A stretch of DNA of 64,000 bases from Pseudomonas sp. B20(2017) (GCF_002113125.1 NZ_NEJP01000022.1:49284-113283); one strand, 5' to 3'; positions 26,041 through 35,031 are shown, counted from the stretch's first letter. A program made the numbers and translations. Notes: generated by a model from the sequence alone, not told the origin.

Positions 26041-27249
26041 ATGAAAACTGCAACACTCGATAAAGGTGTCGTGCTGCTTTTTGCCATCGCTTGCGGCCTC
26101 GCGGTGGGCAACGTGTATTACGCCCAGCCGCTGCTGGATGCGATGGCCGACGCCTTCGGTCTGTCGCCGGGCGGCATCGGCATCGTCATGACGCTGACCC
26201 AGGTCGGTTACGGCCTCGGGCTGTTATTGCTCGTGCCCCTCGGCGACCTGCTCAATCGCCGGCGGCTGATCGTCACACAAACGCTGTTGTCCGCCGCTGC
26301 GTTGCTGATGATCGCCTTGGCCTGGAACAGCGCCTGGCTGCTGATCGGCGTCACCCTGACCGGCCTGCTTGCCGTGGTCACCCAGGTGTTGGTCGCCTAC
26401 GCGGCAACCCTGGCCGTCCCGGCACAACGCGGAAAGGTTGTGGGCGTGATCACCAGCGGCATCGTCGTCGGCATTTTGCTCGCGCGCACGGTGGCTGGCG
26501 GCATGGCCGATCTGGCCGGCTGGCGCTCGATCTACCTGCTGTCGGCGGGATTGACGCTGGTGATGGCCGCGCTGCTGTTTCGGGTGTTGCCCAAGGATGA
26601 AGAAACTCGGCCGACCACGCATTACGTGGCACTGATCGCTTCAGTGTTCAGCCTGTTTCGTGAGGAACCGGTGCTGCGTCAACGAGCAATCCTCGCCCTG
26701 CTCACCTTCGCCAGCGCCATGGTGCTGTGGACGCCGATGGTGTTGCCGCTGTCCGCCCCGCCGTTGTCGCTTTCCCACAGCGAAATCGGATTGTTCGGAC
26801 TTGCCGGCGCGGCAGGCGCACTGGCCGCTGCCAGAGCCGGTCACTTGGCGGATCGAGGATGGGGACAGTGGGTGAGCGGCCTGTCGCTGCTGCTGATGCT
26901 GGGCTCGTGGCTGCCAATCGCACTCACCCAAACTTCGTTATGGGCACTGCTGCTTGGCGTCATCACCCTGGATCTGGGCTTGCAGGCCGTGCACGTTACC
27001 AGCCAGAGCATGATCTACAGCGTCCGCCCGGAGGCGCAGAGTCGACTGACTGCCGGCTATATGCTGTTTTATTCGATTGGCAGCGCCTTGGGCTCAATCG
27101 CTGCAACGGCCATGTACGCCTGGGCAGGATGGCCGGGCGTTTGCTGGCTGGGTGCCGCAATCAACACGGTCGCGCTGTTTTATTGGTGGAGCACCGTGGC
27201 CAAACCGAAACGTGGCGAGGCTGCTTGCGCCCTCGCCACGTCGGACTGA
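26041..27249 (+). CDS. MFS transporter (12 TM, drug:H+ antiporter type)
   Basis: A 402-residue major-facilitator protein with twelve predicted hydrophobic segments. The N-terminus 'AIACGLAVGNVYYAQPLLDAMADAFGLSPGGIGIVMTLTQVGYGLGLLLLVPLGDLLNRRRLI' carries the loop 2-3 motif 'GDLLNRRRLI'. The subgroup is that of bacterial YnfM/AraJ-like exporters. AAAGGA precedes the ATG. The gene is monocistronic after the M14 terminator and convergent with the cytochrome b561 gene. Substrate is unknown. Confidence 0.9.
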   Translation: MKTATLDKGVVLLFAIACGLAVGNVYYAQPLLDAMADAFGLSPGGIGIVMTLTQVGYGLGLLLLVPLGDLLNRRRLIVTQTLLSAAALLMIALAWNSAWLLIGVTLTGLLAVVTQVLVAYAATLAVPAQRGKVVGVITSGIVVGILLARTVAGGMADLAGWRSIYLLSAGLTLVMAALLFRVLPKDEETRPTTHYVALIASVFSLFREEPVLRQRAILALLTFASAMVLWTPMVLPLSAPPLSLSHSEIGLFGLAGAAGALAAARAGHLADRGWGQWVSGLSLLLMLGSWLPIALTQTSLWALLLGVITLDLGLQAVHVTSQSMIYSVRPEAQSRLTAGYMLFYSIGSALGSIAATAMYAWAGWPGVCWLGAAINTVALFYWWSTVAKPKRGEAACALATSD

Positions 27250-27254
27250 CACAA

Positions 27255-27800
27255 TCAACCGCGATTGCGTCCCCGCAGCATGCTGTCGAGCACTTCGTCG
27301 CGGCGCACCCAGCCATGGAACAGCGCCGCCGCCAGATGCAGCAGCACGGTCAGGAACAGCAGATACGCCAGATACCCGTGAGCCTTGCGCAGCAACGCGA
27401 ACACCTGCGCATCCGCCGGCACGATCGACGGCAATTGCAGCGACGTGCCGAGCATCACCGGATCCCCCGCCGCGCTGATCATCGCCCAGCCCAGCAGCGG
27501 CAACACCAGCATCAGCGCGTACAGCAACAGATGAGAGGCCTTGGCCGCCAGCACTTGCCAGCCCGGCAGATCCGCAGGCAGCGGCGGCTGACGGGTGCCC
27601 AGTCGCACCAGAATGCGCACGATCACCAGCAACAGAATCGCGATACCCAACGGTTTGTGCAGATTGATCAACCATTCATGCCGCGCCGACACCGAGGTCA
27701 CCATGCCGGCACCGATGAACAACATCGCGATGATCATCAACGCCATCAACCAGTGCAGCAAGCGCGCCAGCGGATTGAAATGAGTCGGTTGCGTGCTCAT
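27255..27800 (-). CDS. Cytochrome b561
   Basis: A 181-residue four-helix membrane cytochrome. The haem-ligand His residues fall in 'LARLLHWLMALMI', 'WLINLHKPLGIAIL' and 'RKAHGYLAYLLFLTVLLHLAAALFHGW'. It would pass electrons from quinol to a periplasmic partner. The gene overlaps the stop of the catalase-like gene by 4 bp, so the two are translated together. It is plausibly the electron source of that peroxidase. Confidence 0.93.
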   Translation of the reverse strand: MSTQPTHFNPLARLLHWLMALMIIAMLFIGAGMVTSVSARHEWLINLHKPLGIAILLLVIVRILVRLGTRQPPLPADLPGWQVLAAKASHLLLYALMLVLPLLGWAMISAAGDPVMLGTSLQLPSIVPADAQVFALLRKAHGYLAYLLFLTVLLHLAAALFHGWVRRDEVLDSMLRGRNRG

Positions 27801-28891
27801 GGGCGAGCCTCCTTTTTGCCGGTCGGCAGTTGGCTGACTTCGCTGGTGCGACGCAGGTAGGAATCGGCGTAACCGGCCGAGCGCGCGGCCAGCAACGGAT
27901 CGTCGGAACCCTGAATGCCGGCCGGCAGCACCAGCGGATCGTAGTTGATGTCACGGCATTCACCGCTGAGCTGCGGTTGGGTCTTTTCCAGTACCAGAGT
28001 GCCGGCGTTCAACACTTTGCGGCCGGCGGGCCAGGTTTTGCTCGCGTCGTTCACCGGATCGTCGGCGTTGGCCAAGGTGATGTTCAACTGAAAGCGCAGC
28101 GGCCCTTCGGCCAGGCGCTGCACCAGATCCTTCTCAAGGAAGTCGCTACCTTCAGGCGCGGTCGCACCGGCGGCGTCCTGGGCCAGCGGCGTCATGCTCC
28201 AGCGCACCGCTTGCTTCTTGCCGCTGGCATCCACCAGATAGAACGCGTTGACGCTGTTGTAGGTTTCCGTCGCGTAACTGGCCGAAGGTTTGGCGGTTTT
28301 AATCCAGGTCAGAAACGGCACGGCTTCCGGGTGTGAGGCAAAAAATGCCGGCACCTTGGTCGGATCCGGTTTACCGGTGGCGGGATCCGGCGATTGCGCC
28401 TGCTGCAACTGATAGAACGCCTCGGGCGTGCCGACCGGGAACACCGGCATGCTGTTCATCCCGGTGCGCCACTGCTGGCCGTTGGCCTGAGTGAAACGCA
28501 GCGCCAGACTTCGTATCGGTACGGCGCTGTCCGGCGCATACGGACTGCCGGCCGGCAACGCAAAGCGCCCGACCACCGGGGTGCGCGGCTCGTTGAACAC
28601 TTGCGCGACAGAATACGAGCGAGCCTCGCCGCTGCTCTCGAAATGTCCGATCACGCAAACACCTTTGGCGTGATTGCGGCGAAAGCCGGGATGCACGCCG
28701 TTGTTCTTTTCCAGCACATCGACCAACGCTTTCGGCGTCAGACGTTGTGGGTCAAATGAACCATGAACGTAGGCAAACGCCCCGGCCAGGGCTGCGACCA
28801 CCACGGCGATTCCGCCAAGCCGCAACACCAGGCTCGCGGCACTCAGTGGCGGGCGTTGTGGCCCGCCGGGCGATGAACTGCGATCAACCAT
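27797..28891 (-). CDS. Catalase-family peroxidase (SrpA-like), membrane-anchored
   Basis: A 364-residue protein. An N-terminal signal-anchor (about residues 22-42, 'LRLGGIAVVVAALAGAFAYVHG') is followed by a minimal catalase fold. The distal haem residues are visible in 'NGVHPGFRRNHAKGVCVIGHF' (catalytic His in the NHAKG motif). 'FYQLQQAQSPDPATGKPDPTKVPAFFASHPEA' and 'TYNSVNAFYLVD' are typical of the small SrpA/catalase-related group. It should reduce peroxides in the periplasm. GGAG precedes the ATG at 28891. It forms an operon with cytochrome b561 and is divergent from an ECF sigma factor with the same promoter motif. Confidence 0.92.
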   Translation of the reverse strand: MVDRSSSPGGPQRPPLSAASLVLRLGGIAVVVAALAGAFAYVHGSFDPQRLTPKALVDVLEKNNGVHPGFRRNHAKGVCVIGHFESSGEARSYSVAQVFNEPRTPVVGRFALPAGSPYAPDSAVPIRSLALRFTQANGQQWRTGMNSMPVFPVGTPEAFYQLQQAQSPDPATGKPDPTKVPAFFASHPEAVPFLTWIKTAKPSASYATETYNSVNAFYLVDASGKKQAVRWSMTPLAQDAAGATAPEGSDFLEKDLVQRLAEGPLRFQLNITLANADDPVNDASKTWPAGRKVLNAGTLVLEKTQPQLSGECRDINYDPLVLPAGIQGSDDPLLAARSAGYADSYLRRTSEVSQLPTGKKEARP

Positions 28892-28933
28892 GAAGCACTC
28901 CAGGGCCATCGGCCACAATTAGGAAGAATCAGC

Positions 28934-28962
28934 AAGACGCACGCCATCGGGATTTATTCCAC
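28934..28962 (-). promoter_or_regulatory. ECF-type promoter of the catalase/cytochrome b561 operon
   Basis: Read on the minus strand, GTGGAATAA (28954-28962) and CGTCTT (28934-28939) are 14 bp apart. They lie 43 bp upstream of the catalase ATG. The same two boxes at the same spacing stand before the sigma factor gene. Confidence 0.8.
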
Positions 28963-28986
28963 GGCCCGGTATTTATTTTTCAGAAC

Positions 28987-29015
28987 GTGGAATAACCTCC
29001 AATGCCGGACGTCTT
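28987..29015 (+). promoter_or_regulatory. ECF-type promoter of the sigma/anti-sigma operon
   Basis: GTGGAATAA (28987-28995) - N14 - CGTCTT (29010-29015), 33 bp upstream of the sigma factor ATG. The -35 (GGAA-) and -10 (CGTC-) classes are those of group IV sigma factors, so autoregulation is very likely. Confidence 0.8.
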
Positions 29016-29048
29016 CCTAGTCCACAGCGTAGTGACTAGTAGAACTTC

Positions 29049-29555
29049 ATGAGCGAATTCGACGAACAACTGAGAGAAATAATTCCCAGATTGCGGCGCT
29101 TTGCCGTGTCGTTGACCCGCAACGGCAGCAGCGCCGACGACCTGGTACAGGCCAGTCTGGAGCGGGCGCTGTCGGGTTGGGGCGACAAACGCGCCGACGG
29201 CGATCTGCGCGCCTGGCTGTTTTCGATCCTGTACCGGCAGTTCCTCGATGCGCATCGGCGTTCGCGGCGGTATGCGCGGATGCTCGAGTTCTTCACCGGC
29301 CGCGATGACGCCGAGCCCTCGGTGGAACGCACCGTCATTGCCCAATCGACCTTGCAGGTCTTCGACCGACTGCCCACCGAACAGCGCGCGCTGCTGTTGA
29401 TGGTGTCGGTGGAAGGCCTGACTTATAAGGAGGTCGCCGAGATTCTCGACGTCCCCACCGGCACCGTGATGTCGCGCCTGTCCCGCGCTCGCCAGGCCCT
29501 GCGCCAGCTCAGCGACGGGGAAATCAGCAGCCCTTCCTTGCGGATACTCAAATGA
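29049..29555 (+). CDS. ECF (group IV) RNA polymerase sigma factor
   Basis: A 168-residue two-domain sigma factor. Region 2 (about residues 10-80) has 'AVSLTRNGSSADDLVQASLERALSGW' and 'LRAWLFSILYRQFLDAHRRSRRY'. Region 4 (about residues 105-155) has 'FDRLPTEQRALLLMVSVEGLTYKEVAEILDVPTGTVMSRLSRARQALRQL'. No extra C-terminal domain is present. It is co-transcribed with an anti-sigma factor (4-bp overlap, ATGA). Shared promoter motifs in the 157-bp divergent region indicate that it drives itself and the catalase operon. No signal is visible, though peroxide or envelope oxidation would fit. Confidence 0.93.
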   Translation: MSEFDEQLREIIPRLRRFAVSLTRNGSSADDLVQASLERALSGWGDKRADGDLRAWLFSILYRQFLDAHRRSRRYARMLEFFTGRDDAEPSVERTVIAQSTLQVFDRLPTEQRALLLMVSVEGLTYKEVAEILDVPTGTVMSRLSRARQALRQLSDGEISSPSLRILK

Positions 29556-30304
29556 TCAGTCTGCCTCCCAACGAACGTGACCTGCACGCCTACGTCGACC
29601 ACCAGCTCAGCGAGGCCGACCGACATGTGCTGGAAACCTGGCTCGCCAGCCATCCGGACGAAGCGGCGCAGGTTCGTGCCTGGCAACAGGATGCCCAGCA
29701 CCTGCGCGCTGCCCTCGGCGGTGCCTTGCAACAACCGGCCAATCCGAAACTCGATCCGTCGCTGATCCGCCAGCGACTCAAGCGCCAGTCGCGCCGCCAG
29801 TGGGCCAGCGCGGCGGTGCTGCTGATTGCCGTCAGCCTCGGCGGTGTCGGTGGCTGGAAGGCTCGGGACATGACCGTGTTTCATCCCCCGGCACCGATGA
29901 CGGACGCCTTGCAGGCCTACCGTTTGATCGCCCAGCAAGGACTTCTGCCGGCGGACTACAAGGTCGACGGCGACGGCGACATCCAGCGCTGGCTCGACCG
30001 TTATTTCACTCAGGCCAATCGCCTGCCGGACCTGACATCGGCTGGATTTACACCGGTCAGCGGTCGTCTGCTGAGCACCGATGAAGGCCCGGCGGCGATG
30101 GTGATGTATGAAGACCAGAGCGGGCACAAGGTCAGTTTTTACGTGCGTCCACCGGGACCGAAAAATACCTTTCTGCCCCGGGGCAGCCGCCAGGACGGAG
30201 ATCTGCAGGCCGAGTACTGGTCCGGCAAGGGCTACAACTACGCGATGGTCAGCCCGACCGATACCCCGGCGGCGAAAATGCTCAAGCAATCCGTGAGTTT
30301 CTAG
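29552..30304 (+). CDS. Membrane anti-sigma factor
   Basis: A 250-residue protein. The N-terminal cytoplasmic domain resembles RsiW/ChrR anti-sigma domains ('DLHAYVDHQLSEADRHVLETWLASHPDEAAQVRAWQQDA'). One transmembrane helix follows (about residues 88-106, 'AAVLLIAVSLGGVGGW'), then a periplasmic domain of about 140 residues. The cytoplasmic domain has no HxxxCxxC zinc motif, so it would not be a thiol-zinc redox switch like RsrA. Sensing is more likely periplasmic. The 4-bp overlap with the sigma gene supports a cognate pair. Confidence 0.9.
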   Translation: MISLPPNERDLHAYVDHQLSEADRHVLETWLASHPDEAAQVRAWQQDAQHLRAALGGALQQPANPKLDPSLIRQRLKRQSRRQWASAAVLLIAVSLGGVGGWKARDMTVFHPPAPMTDALQAYRLIAQQGLLPADYKVDGDGDIQRWLDRYFTQANRLPDLTSAGFTPVSGRLLSTDEGPAAMVMYEDQSGHKVSFYVRPPGPKNTFLPRGSRQDGDLQAEYWSGKGYNYAMVSPTDTPAAKMLKQSVSF

Positions 30305-30309
30305 CCGGT

Positions 30310-31287
30310 TCAGAACCCCACATCCAGCACCACATTGTCCAGGTAGGTTCCGGCGGGCGGTGTGGTCTGGTCGGTGTAGATTTTCGCGTTGTAATTGAAT
30401 ATCTGGCTGCCGGTGCCCAGCCCGTTGCCGGGGTTGACCTCGGCATCGCTGCTCGCCCGGCGGGCCGCGCCGACACTGCCCCAACGGGTGGTCCCGGCGC
30501 TCTTGAAAATGTCGTAGGCCAGATAGTTGCTGCCGGAAATCATCCGTCGCCGTCCACCGACACTCAGCGCATTCTGCCCGTCGTTCAGCCCCACGGTGTA
30601 GGCACTGCCTTTGGTGCAGGCGAGGTTGATGGTCTGCCCGGTTACAGGGGTGAACGCGCTGACCACCGGTGCGCTGCCGAAGGCAATGTTCGGCGCGGTG
30701 ATGGTGCAGTCGTTGGACACCGTCAGGTTTACGGTCAGCGTCGTGGTGCCGCTGTTGATGTCCCGCCCCAGGCAAATGCCGCCGATGCCGATCCCGGAGC
30801 AGTAGTTCCAGTTCCAGAAGATGCTGAGGGTCTCGGTATACACTCCGGCCGCAACATTGCTGCCGATGGTGGTTCCCAGATACAGCGGCACGGTTCTTGG
30901 TACGGTTCCTCCCAATAATCCCAAGGCATCGATGATCCCGTTGCGGGCGAAGTCATAGGCGGTGCCGCGCGTCAGCGGGTAACTGGTGCTGTTGTTGGCG
31001 TAGATCGTGTAACCGATCACGTCGCCAGTGGGCCCGAGCAAACCGCTCTGGGTCGAGGTGACGGTAGCCCAGAAATGGTCATTGTTGGTCAACAGCGACA
31101 GCAGAGAACCGGTGCAACTCAAACCTCCATTCAAAGTGGAGCTGGGTTGCGAGGTGGTGCGCACGGCGATCGAACTGATATTCCCGAACCCGGCCGGCGT
31201 GGTGGTGACCACCGAACACAGCGCCTGCGCCAGCCCCGGCAGCAGCAACAGCAGCCACAGAGCAAGCCGCGCCCGGATCATTGGCAC
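30310..31287 (-). CDS. Spore coat U (SCPU) domain tip protein, CsuE-like
   Basis: A 325-residue secreted protein, last gene of a Csu-type chaperone-usher operon. A signal peptide (about residues 1-22, 'LLLLLPGLAQA') precedes two fimbrial-type domains. The C-terminal SCPU domain has 'TVNLTVSNDCTITAPNIAFGSAPV', 'CTKGSAYTVGLNDGQNA' and 'AGTYLDNVVLDVGF'. Two-domain subunits of this kind are tip adhesins. Its start overlaps the usher gene end by 10 bp. It is tail-to-tail with the anti-sigma gene at only 5 bp. Confidence 0.9.
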   Translation of the reverse strand: MPMIRARLALWLLLLLPGLAQALCSVVTTTPAGFGNISSIAVRTTSQPSSTLNGGLSCTGSLLSLLTNNDHFWATVTSTQSGLLGPTGDVIGYTIYANNSTSYPLTRGTAYDFARNGIIDALGLLGGTVPRTVPLYLGTTIGSNVAAGVYTETLSIFWNWNYCSGIGIGGICLGRDINSGTTTLTVNLTVSNDCTITAPNIAFGSAPVVSAFTPVTGQTINLACTKGSAYTVGLNDGQNALSVGGRRRMISGSNYLAYDIFKSAGTTRWGSVGAARRASSDAEVNPGNGLGTGSQIFNYNAKIYTDQTTPPAGTYLDNVVLDVGF

Positions 31288-33635
31288 ACCAACGGGCCGA
31301 TCAGCGGCACTTCATCTTGCTGCAGATCGACGCTGAATTGCGCCTGGCAGGTCTTGCCGTCCGCGAGAGTCACCCGCAGCGAATTCTGCGTCTGAAGATT
31401 TTCCAGATAGACCAGCCCGTCCCAACCGACCACCGTCCGCGTGCCGCTCTGCTCGTGGAGCACGCCACTGCCCAGCGGCAACTCCTTCTGCTGCGCATCC
31501 ACCAGCACGATGCTCGCGGCGATCACCCGGCTCAGCGGAAACTCCAGCAAATAGCCACTGCCCCGGCGTACGGCGACACGTTGCTCGACATTGGGGCTGC
31601 GCACGTTGGCCGGCAGGTTCAGCGGATCAATTTCGTACTTGCCGCGGTAATAGGCGCTGCTCCATGGCACCAGCAGGTGGCCGTTACGGTCGGTCTGGCC
31701 GACCTGCTGGTTCTCGTAACGTACCGGAATGTCCGCGTAGCCATCGGTGCTGACCACCACGAACGCATCGTCGATGCGGTTGGCGGCGAACACTTGATCG
31801 TCCATCCATACCAGCGAACCGCTGGCATCGGCCCAACGGGTTTCGGCGTCGGACGTCCCATAGACGCCGGCCTGCAACTGCACCGATTGCAGGCGCCAGG
31901 TCACGTCCGCCTGGCGGTAATCGGCGCCGTCGCCCTTGGCATAGCCGAGATTGAAGCCCACCCCGCCCTCGGACGGCACGGCGCGGCTGTAGTTGACCCG
32001 TTGCTGCGTCTGCCCGGTCTTGCTGCGCTCACTGCTGATGGCCAGGCTGCCGCGCAGATCGAACGGAATCACCAGTTGCGCCTGCACCGCCCAGTTGCTG
32101 TCACCGATTTCGCGGTTGGCCGACAGGTAGAAACTGCTGTTGCGCCACAGCGGTTTGCTCCAGCTCAGGTTGAGCAACCGCGTGCGGGTTTCGTCTGCCG
32201 CGCGAATGTCGAAATACCCGACGCCGAGACTGCCCCAGCGCTCGAGGTTGAGGCTCAGGGTCGCCTGCTCACTGCGCTTGCTGAGTGTGGTGTAAGGGCT
32301 GTCGACCACGGTCAGGTCGGCGTAACGGTCGCGGCGTTGCAGACGCTGATAGGAAAAGCTGTAGCGCTGGCCGCTGTATTGATAACCGAGGCTCAGTTGC
32401 TGACCGCCGTCGCCGTCGAAACGACTCTGGCTGATCGCACTGTTGAGGACCCCGAAGTTGCCCAGCCGCAGGTTGCCGCCCAGCCCTCCGAGGGTCAGGG
32501 AATCCGCCGCTTCGGCGTGGCTTTCCAGAGTAAACGTGTCGCTGACGCCATAGCGCAGGCTGCCCGAAGTCACGCCCGGCCCGTAGCTGAAATCCTTCAG
32601 GCCGTAATCCCGGCGCAACGTACCGGCGGCCACCGAAAAATCGCTCAGGCCCTTTTGCAACAGGCTGCTGGTGACATAGAACGGCACCGTGGTCGACACT
32701 TGCCGGCCCAACGCATCGGTCGTGACTACAACCGCCTCGCCCGCGCCGTTGATAAACGGAATGTTGGTCAGGGTGTAAGGCCCCGGTTGCAGGTCAGTGC
32801 TGCTGGATTTGTAGCCGTTGATGAACAGATCCACCGAGGACGGCACCGCCGCCTCCCCGGCGAACTGCGGCAGCGGATAGGTCACCAGATCCGGGCGCAC
32901 CGCAAAATCCCTTGAGAATTGCACACCGCCCAGACGAACCGAACTGCTCCAGGGCAAGGCGCCGCTGACCACGTCCCCGGCCTCGTAGGTCAGCATCCGC
33001 TCGTCATCGGAGTAGCGCCAGGTGGTGTCGTAACGCAGGTAGCCATTGTCCAGCGTGCTGACCGCATCCCCCGACAACGTGCGACGATATTGCCCGGTGT
33101 TCGACAACGTGCCCCAACTGTCGAACACCCGCACTTCGTTCCACGCCGCCAGATAGGTGCCGGCGTCGTCGGTGTCATTGAGGTACAGGTCATAGTTGAA
33201 TAACGCGCCAAAACTGCTCAGCGCCGGGGTGCGCGGATAAACCTCGCGGTTGCCGATGAACTGCTCTGGCAGCCAATCCGGCGGCACATCAAGCAGCAAA
33301 CGCTGGCTGACGCTGTCGTAATCGCTATGCAGGCCCGGCAGGCCGTCGAGATCCACTTCGGCACCCGCAGCTTCCGGCAGCTTCATGCCTGTGTCGCGCA
33401 ACACACTGGCCGGCAGGAACAGGTGACCTCCGCGCTGCTCCACCGCCACCACCCGACCGGTATTCATCTGGTTGACCACAAGTTCCAGAAACAACTGTGC
33501 ATCGCTGACGGCCTCCATGCCGCTGGGAGGCGGCGGCAGTTCGCCGGCCCCGGATGGATGAATGAACATCAGGCACCACGCGCCGGTCATGAGCCACAAC
33601 GGACGCTGAATACGTCGAGCCCATCCCGGACTCAT
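31278..33635 (-). CDS. Outer-membrane fimbrial usher, CsuD-like
   Basis: A fimbrial usher of about 785 residues (809 from the earliest ATG at 33707). It contains a beta-barrel and plug ('LVTYPLPQFAGEAAVPSSVDLFINGYKSSSTDLQPGPYTLTNIPFINGAGEAVVV') and C-terminal domains. It passes chaperone-subunit complexes through the outer membrane. The start is unsettled. ATG at 33635 begins a good signal peptide ('RPLWLMTGAWCLMF') but has no clear ribosome site. The strong AGGAGGA at about 33661 is best placed for an ATT codon at 33649. The ATG at 33707 has only a weak site. It lies in an operon between the chaperone and tip genes. Confidence 0.9.
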   Translation of the reverse strand: MSPGWARRIQRPLWLMTGAWCLMFIHPSGAGELPPPPSGMEAVSDAQLFLELVVNQMNTGRVVAVEQRGGHLFLPASVLRDTGMKLPEAAGAEVDLDGLPGLHSDYDSVSQRLLLDVPPDWLPEQFIGNREVYPRTPALSSFGALFNYDLYLNDTDDAGTYLAAWNEVRVFDSWGTLSNTGQYRRTLSGDAVSTLDNGYLRYDTTWRYSDDERMLTYEAGDVVSGALPWSSSVRLGGVQFSRDFAVRPDLVTYPLPQFAGEAAVPSSVDLFINGYKSSSTDLQPGPYTLTNIPFINGAGEAVVVTTDALGRQVSTTVPFYVTSSLLQKGLSDFSVAAGTLRRDYGLKDFSYGPGVTSGSLRYGVSDTFTLESHAEAADSLTLGGLGGNLRLGNFGVLNSAISQSRFDGDGGQQLSLGYQYSGQRYSFSYQRLQRRDRYADLTVVDSPYTTLSKRSEQATLSLNLERWGSLGVGYFDIRAADETRTRLLNLSWSKPLWRNSSFYLSANREIGDSNWAVQAQLVIPFDLRGSLAISSERSKTGQTQQRVNYSRAVPSEGGVGFNLGYAKGDGADYRQADVTWRLQSVQLQAGVYGTSDAETRWADASGSLVWMDDQVFAANRIDDAFVVVSTDGYADIPVRYENQQVGQTDRNGHLLVPWSSAYYRGKYEIDPLNLPANVRSPNVEQRVAVRRGSGYLLEFPLSRVIAASIVLVDAQQKELPLGSGVLHEQSGTRTVVGWDGLVYLENLQTQNSLRVTLADGKTCQAQFSVDLQQDEVPLIGPLVCQ

Positions 33636-33719
33636 TAGCGTGTTACGTCCGTCAATGGACTGATTCCTCCTGAAACCGCTGGCGCCGAAACCCGAAAGCT
33701 TCGGCATGACTCGCTACGG

Positions 33720-34502
33720 CTATCGCGCCGGCGGAATGCTCTGCACCTTTGCCGCGCCATTGATCCGCCCAGCCAATTCTCCCGCCACCGGCCCCGGTGC
33801 CGGCCAGCGCATTACCGCGCCGGGCAATACGTAGCCGAGCAATCCCTCGGCCAGCGGTTTGCTTTGACCGCCCTGTGTGACGGCCACATCGGTCAGCCGC
33901 GCATGCACCGCGCCCTGATTGCGCACTTCCACATAAGGACGGCCCTCCACCGCTACCGTGCGCCAGCTCAGTTGCGGCAGGCCGATACCTTTGGGGTCAC
34001 GCTGACGGGCACTGTCTTCCTTGCTCCACAGGCCCTCGCCATAGGCGAACAGCGGCACCGAGTAGCGCATCTGGAAGCGGATCGCCGCAGCGGTCTTGCC
34101 GTCTTCTGCAACGGGGGGCTGGGCCGAGGGGATTTCATCGATGATGATCCGGTACGCCAGCTCCTGACCTGGCGGCACGTCCTTGGTGCGGGTCAGGCGC
34201 ACCAGTTGTTTCTGGCCCGGCTCGATCTTCGCCACCGGCGGGCTGCCGATCACCTCGCGCTGATTGCGGTATTGCTCTTCGAAACCGCTCTGGCTCCAGC
34301 CGAACACGCGGATCTGCAGGTTGGCGGTTTCCGTGCCGCGATTTTCCAGCCATAGCGCACTGGCCTGCTGATCGGCCTCCAGCACCGGATCGATCGGCCA
34401 GATCAGCACTGAACTGGCGGCCTCGGCCTTGAGCGACCCGAACATGACCAGCGCCAGCACGGCGCAACACACGGACGAATAGCGTGACGTGAAAAACCCC
34501 AT
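33720..34502 (-). CDS. Periplasmic pilus chaperone, CsuC-like
   Basis: A 260-residue PapD-fold chaperone with signal peptide (about residues 1-28, ending in KAEAAS). Domain 1 contains 'IDPVLEADQQASALWLENRGTETANLQIRVFGW' and the G1-strand region 'IRFQMRYSVPLFAYG'. The invariant Arg/Lys pair that docks the subunit C-terminus appears in 'KQLVRLTRTKDVPPGQELAYRIIIDEIP'. ATG at 34502 is chosen over one six codons upstream because AAGGAGC is properly placed for it. Confidence 0.92.
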   Translation of the reverse strand: MGFFTSRYSSVCCAVLALVMFGSLKAEAASSVLIWPIDPVLEADQQASALWLENRGTETANLQIRVFGWSQSGFEEQYRNQREVIGSPPVAKIEPGQKQLVRLTRTKDVPPGQELAYRIIIDEIPSAQPPVAEDGKTAAAIRFQMRYSVPLFAYGEGLWSKEDSARQRDPKGIGLPQLSWRTVAVEGRPYVEVRNQGAVHARLTDVAVTQGGQSKPLAEGLLGYVLPGAVMRWPAPGPVAGELAGRINGAAKVQSIPPAR

Positions 34503-34526
34503 AAACCTGCTCCTTGTCATTTCACA

Positions 34527-35027
34527 TCACCACGACAGCTGCACCTGCAACACATCGCTGTATGTCCCCCCGGGCTGATTGCCCGGCAATTGCACCTGAC
34601 CGTAGATCGGCAGACTGATGTTGTTCGCGTCGCTGTAGGCCACCGCCACACTCTGGCCGATGCCCAGACTCTGGCTGTATGCCGCATCGCGAAACAGCGC
34701 GTACGCCACCTTCGCGCTGCCTCCGCTGATCTGCATGCGTCGCCCGCCGCTGTTGTACTGGCCGCCATCGACCGTCATGTTCAGCGCCACCCCCGGTGTG
34801 CATTGCAGCGTGACGCCGCCGGTCAACGCGACCTGCACCGTGCCGGTGGCCAGCGCCGAACGCGAACCGAAATTCAGCCCGCCATAGTTCGATACGCCCC
34901 CTACCACCAGACAGCCCGGCGTCACTGTCGCACTGACCTGAAAACTCTGGCTGGTCACCGCCGCCAACGGCAGCGGCATGCTGCCCGCACACAGCAAGAG
35001 CAGCGCCGCACAACCCTGCCGGCCCAT
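34527..35027 (-). CDS. SCPU-domain pilus subunit, CsuB-like
   Basis: A 166-residue secreted subunit with signal peptide (about residues 1-23) and one SCPU domain. The Cys pair is in 'VTPGCLVVGG' and 'TLQCTPGVAL'. The 'GGQYNSGGRRMQISGGSAKVAYALFRDA' stretch and the C-terminal 'GTYSDVLQVQLSW' are the family donor-strand-type ending. It starts 4 bp after the preceding subunit stop. It could be an adaptor or a minor shaft subunit. Confidence 0.88.
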   Translation of the reverse strand: MGRQGCAALLLLCAGSMPLPLAAVTSQSFQVSATVTPGCLVVGGVSNYGGLNFGSRSALATGTVQVALTGGVTLQCTPGVALNMTVDGGQYNSGGRRMQISGGSAKVAYALFRDAAYSQSLGIGQSVAVAYSDANNISLPIYGQVQLPGNQPGGTYSDVLQVQLSW

Positions 35028-35031
35028 GGCA

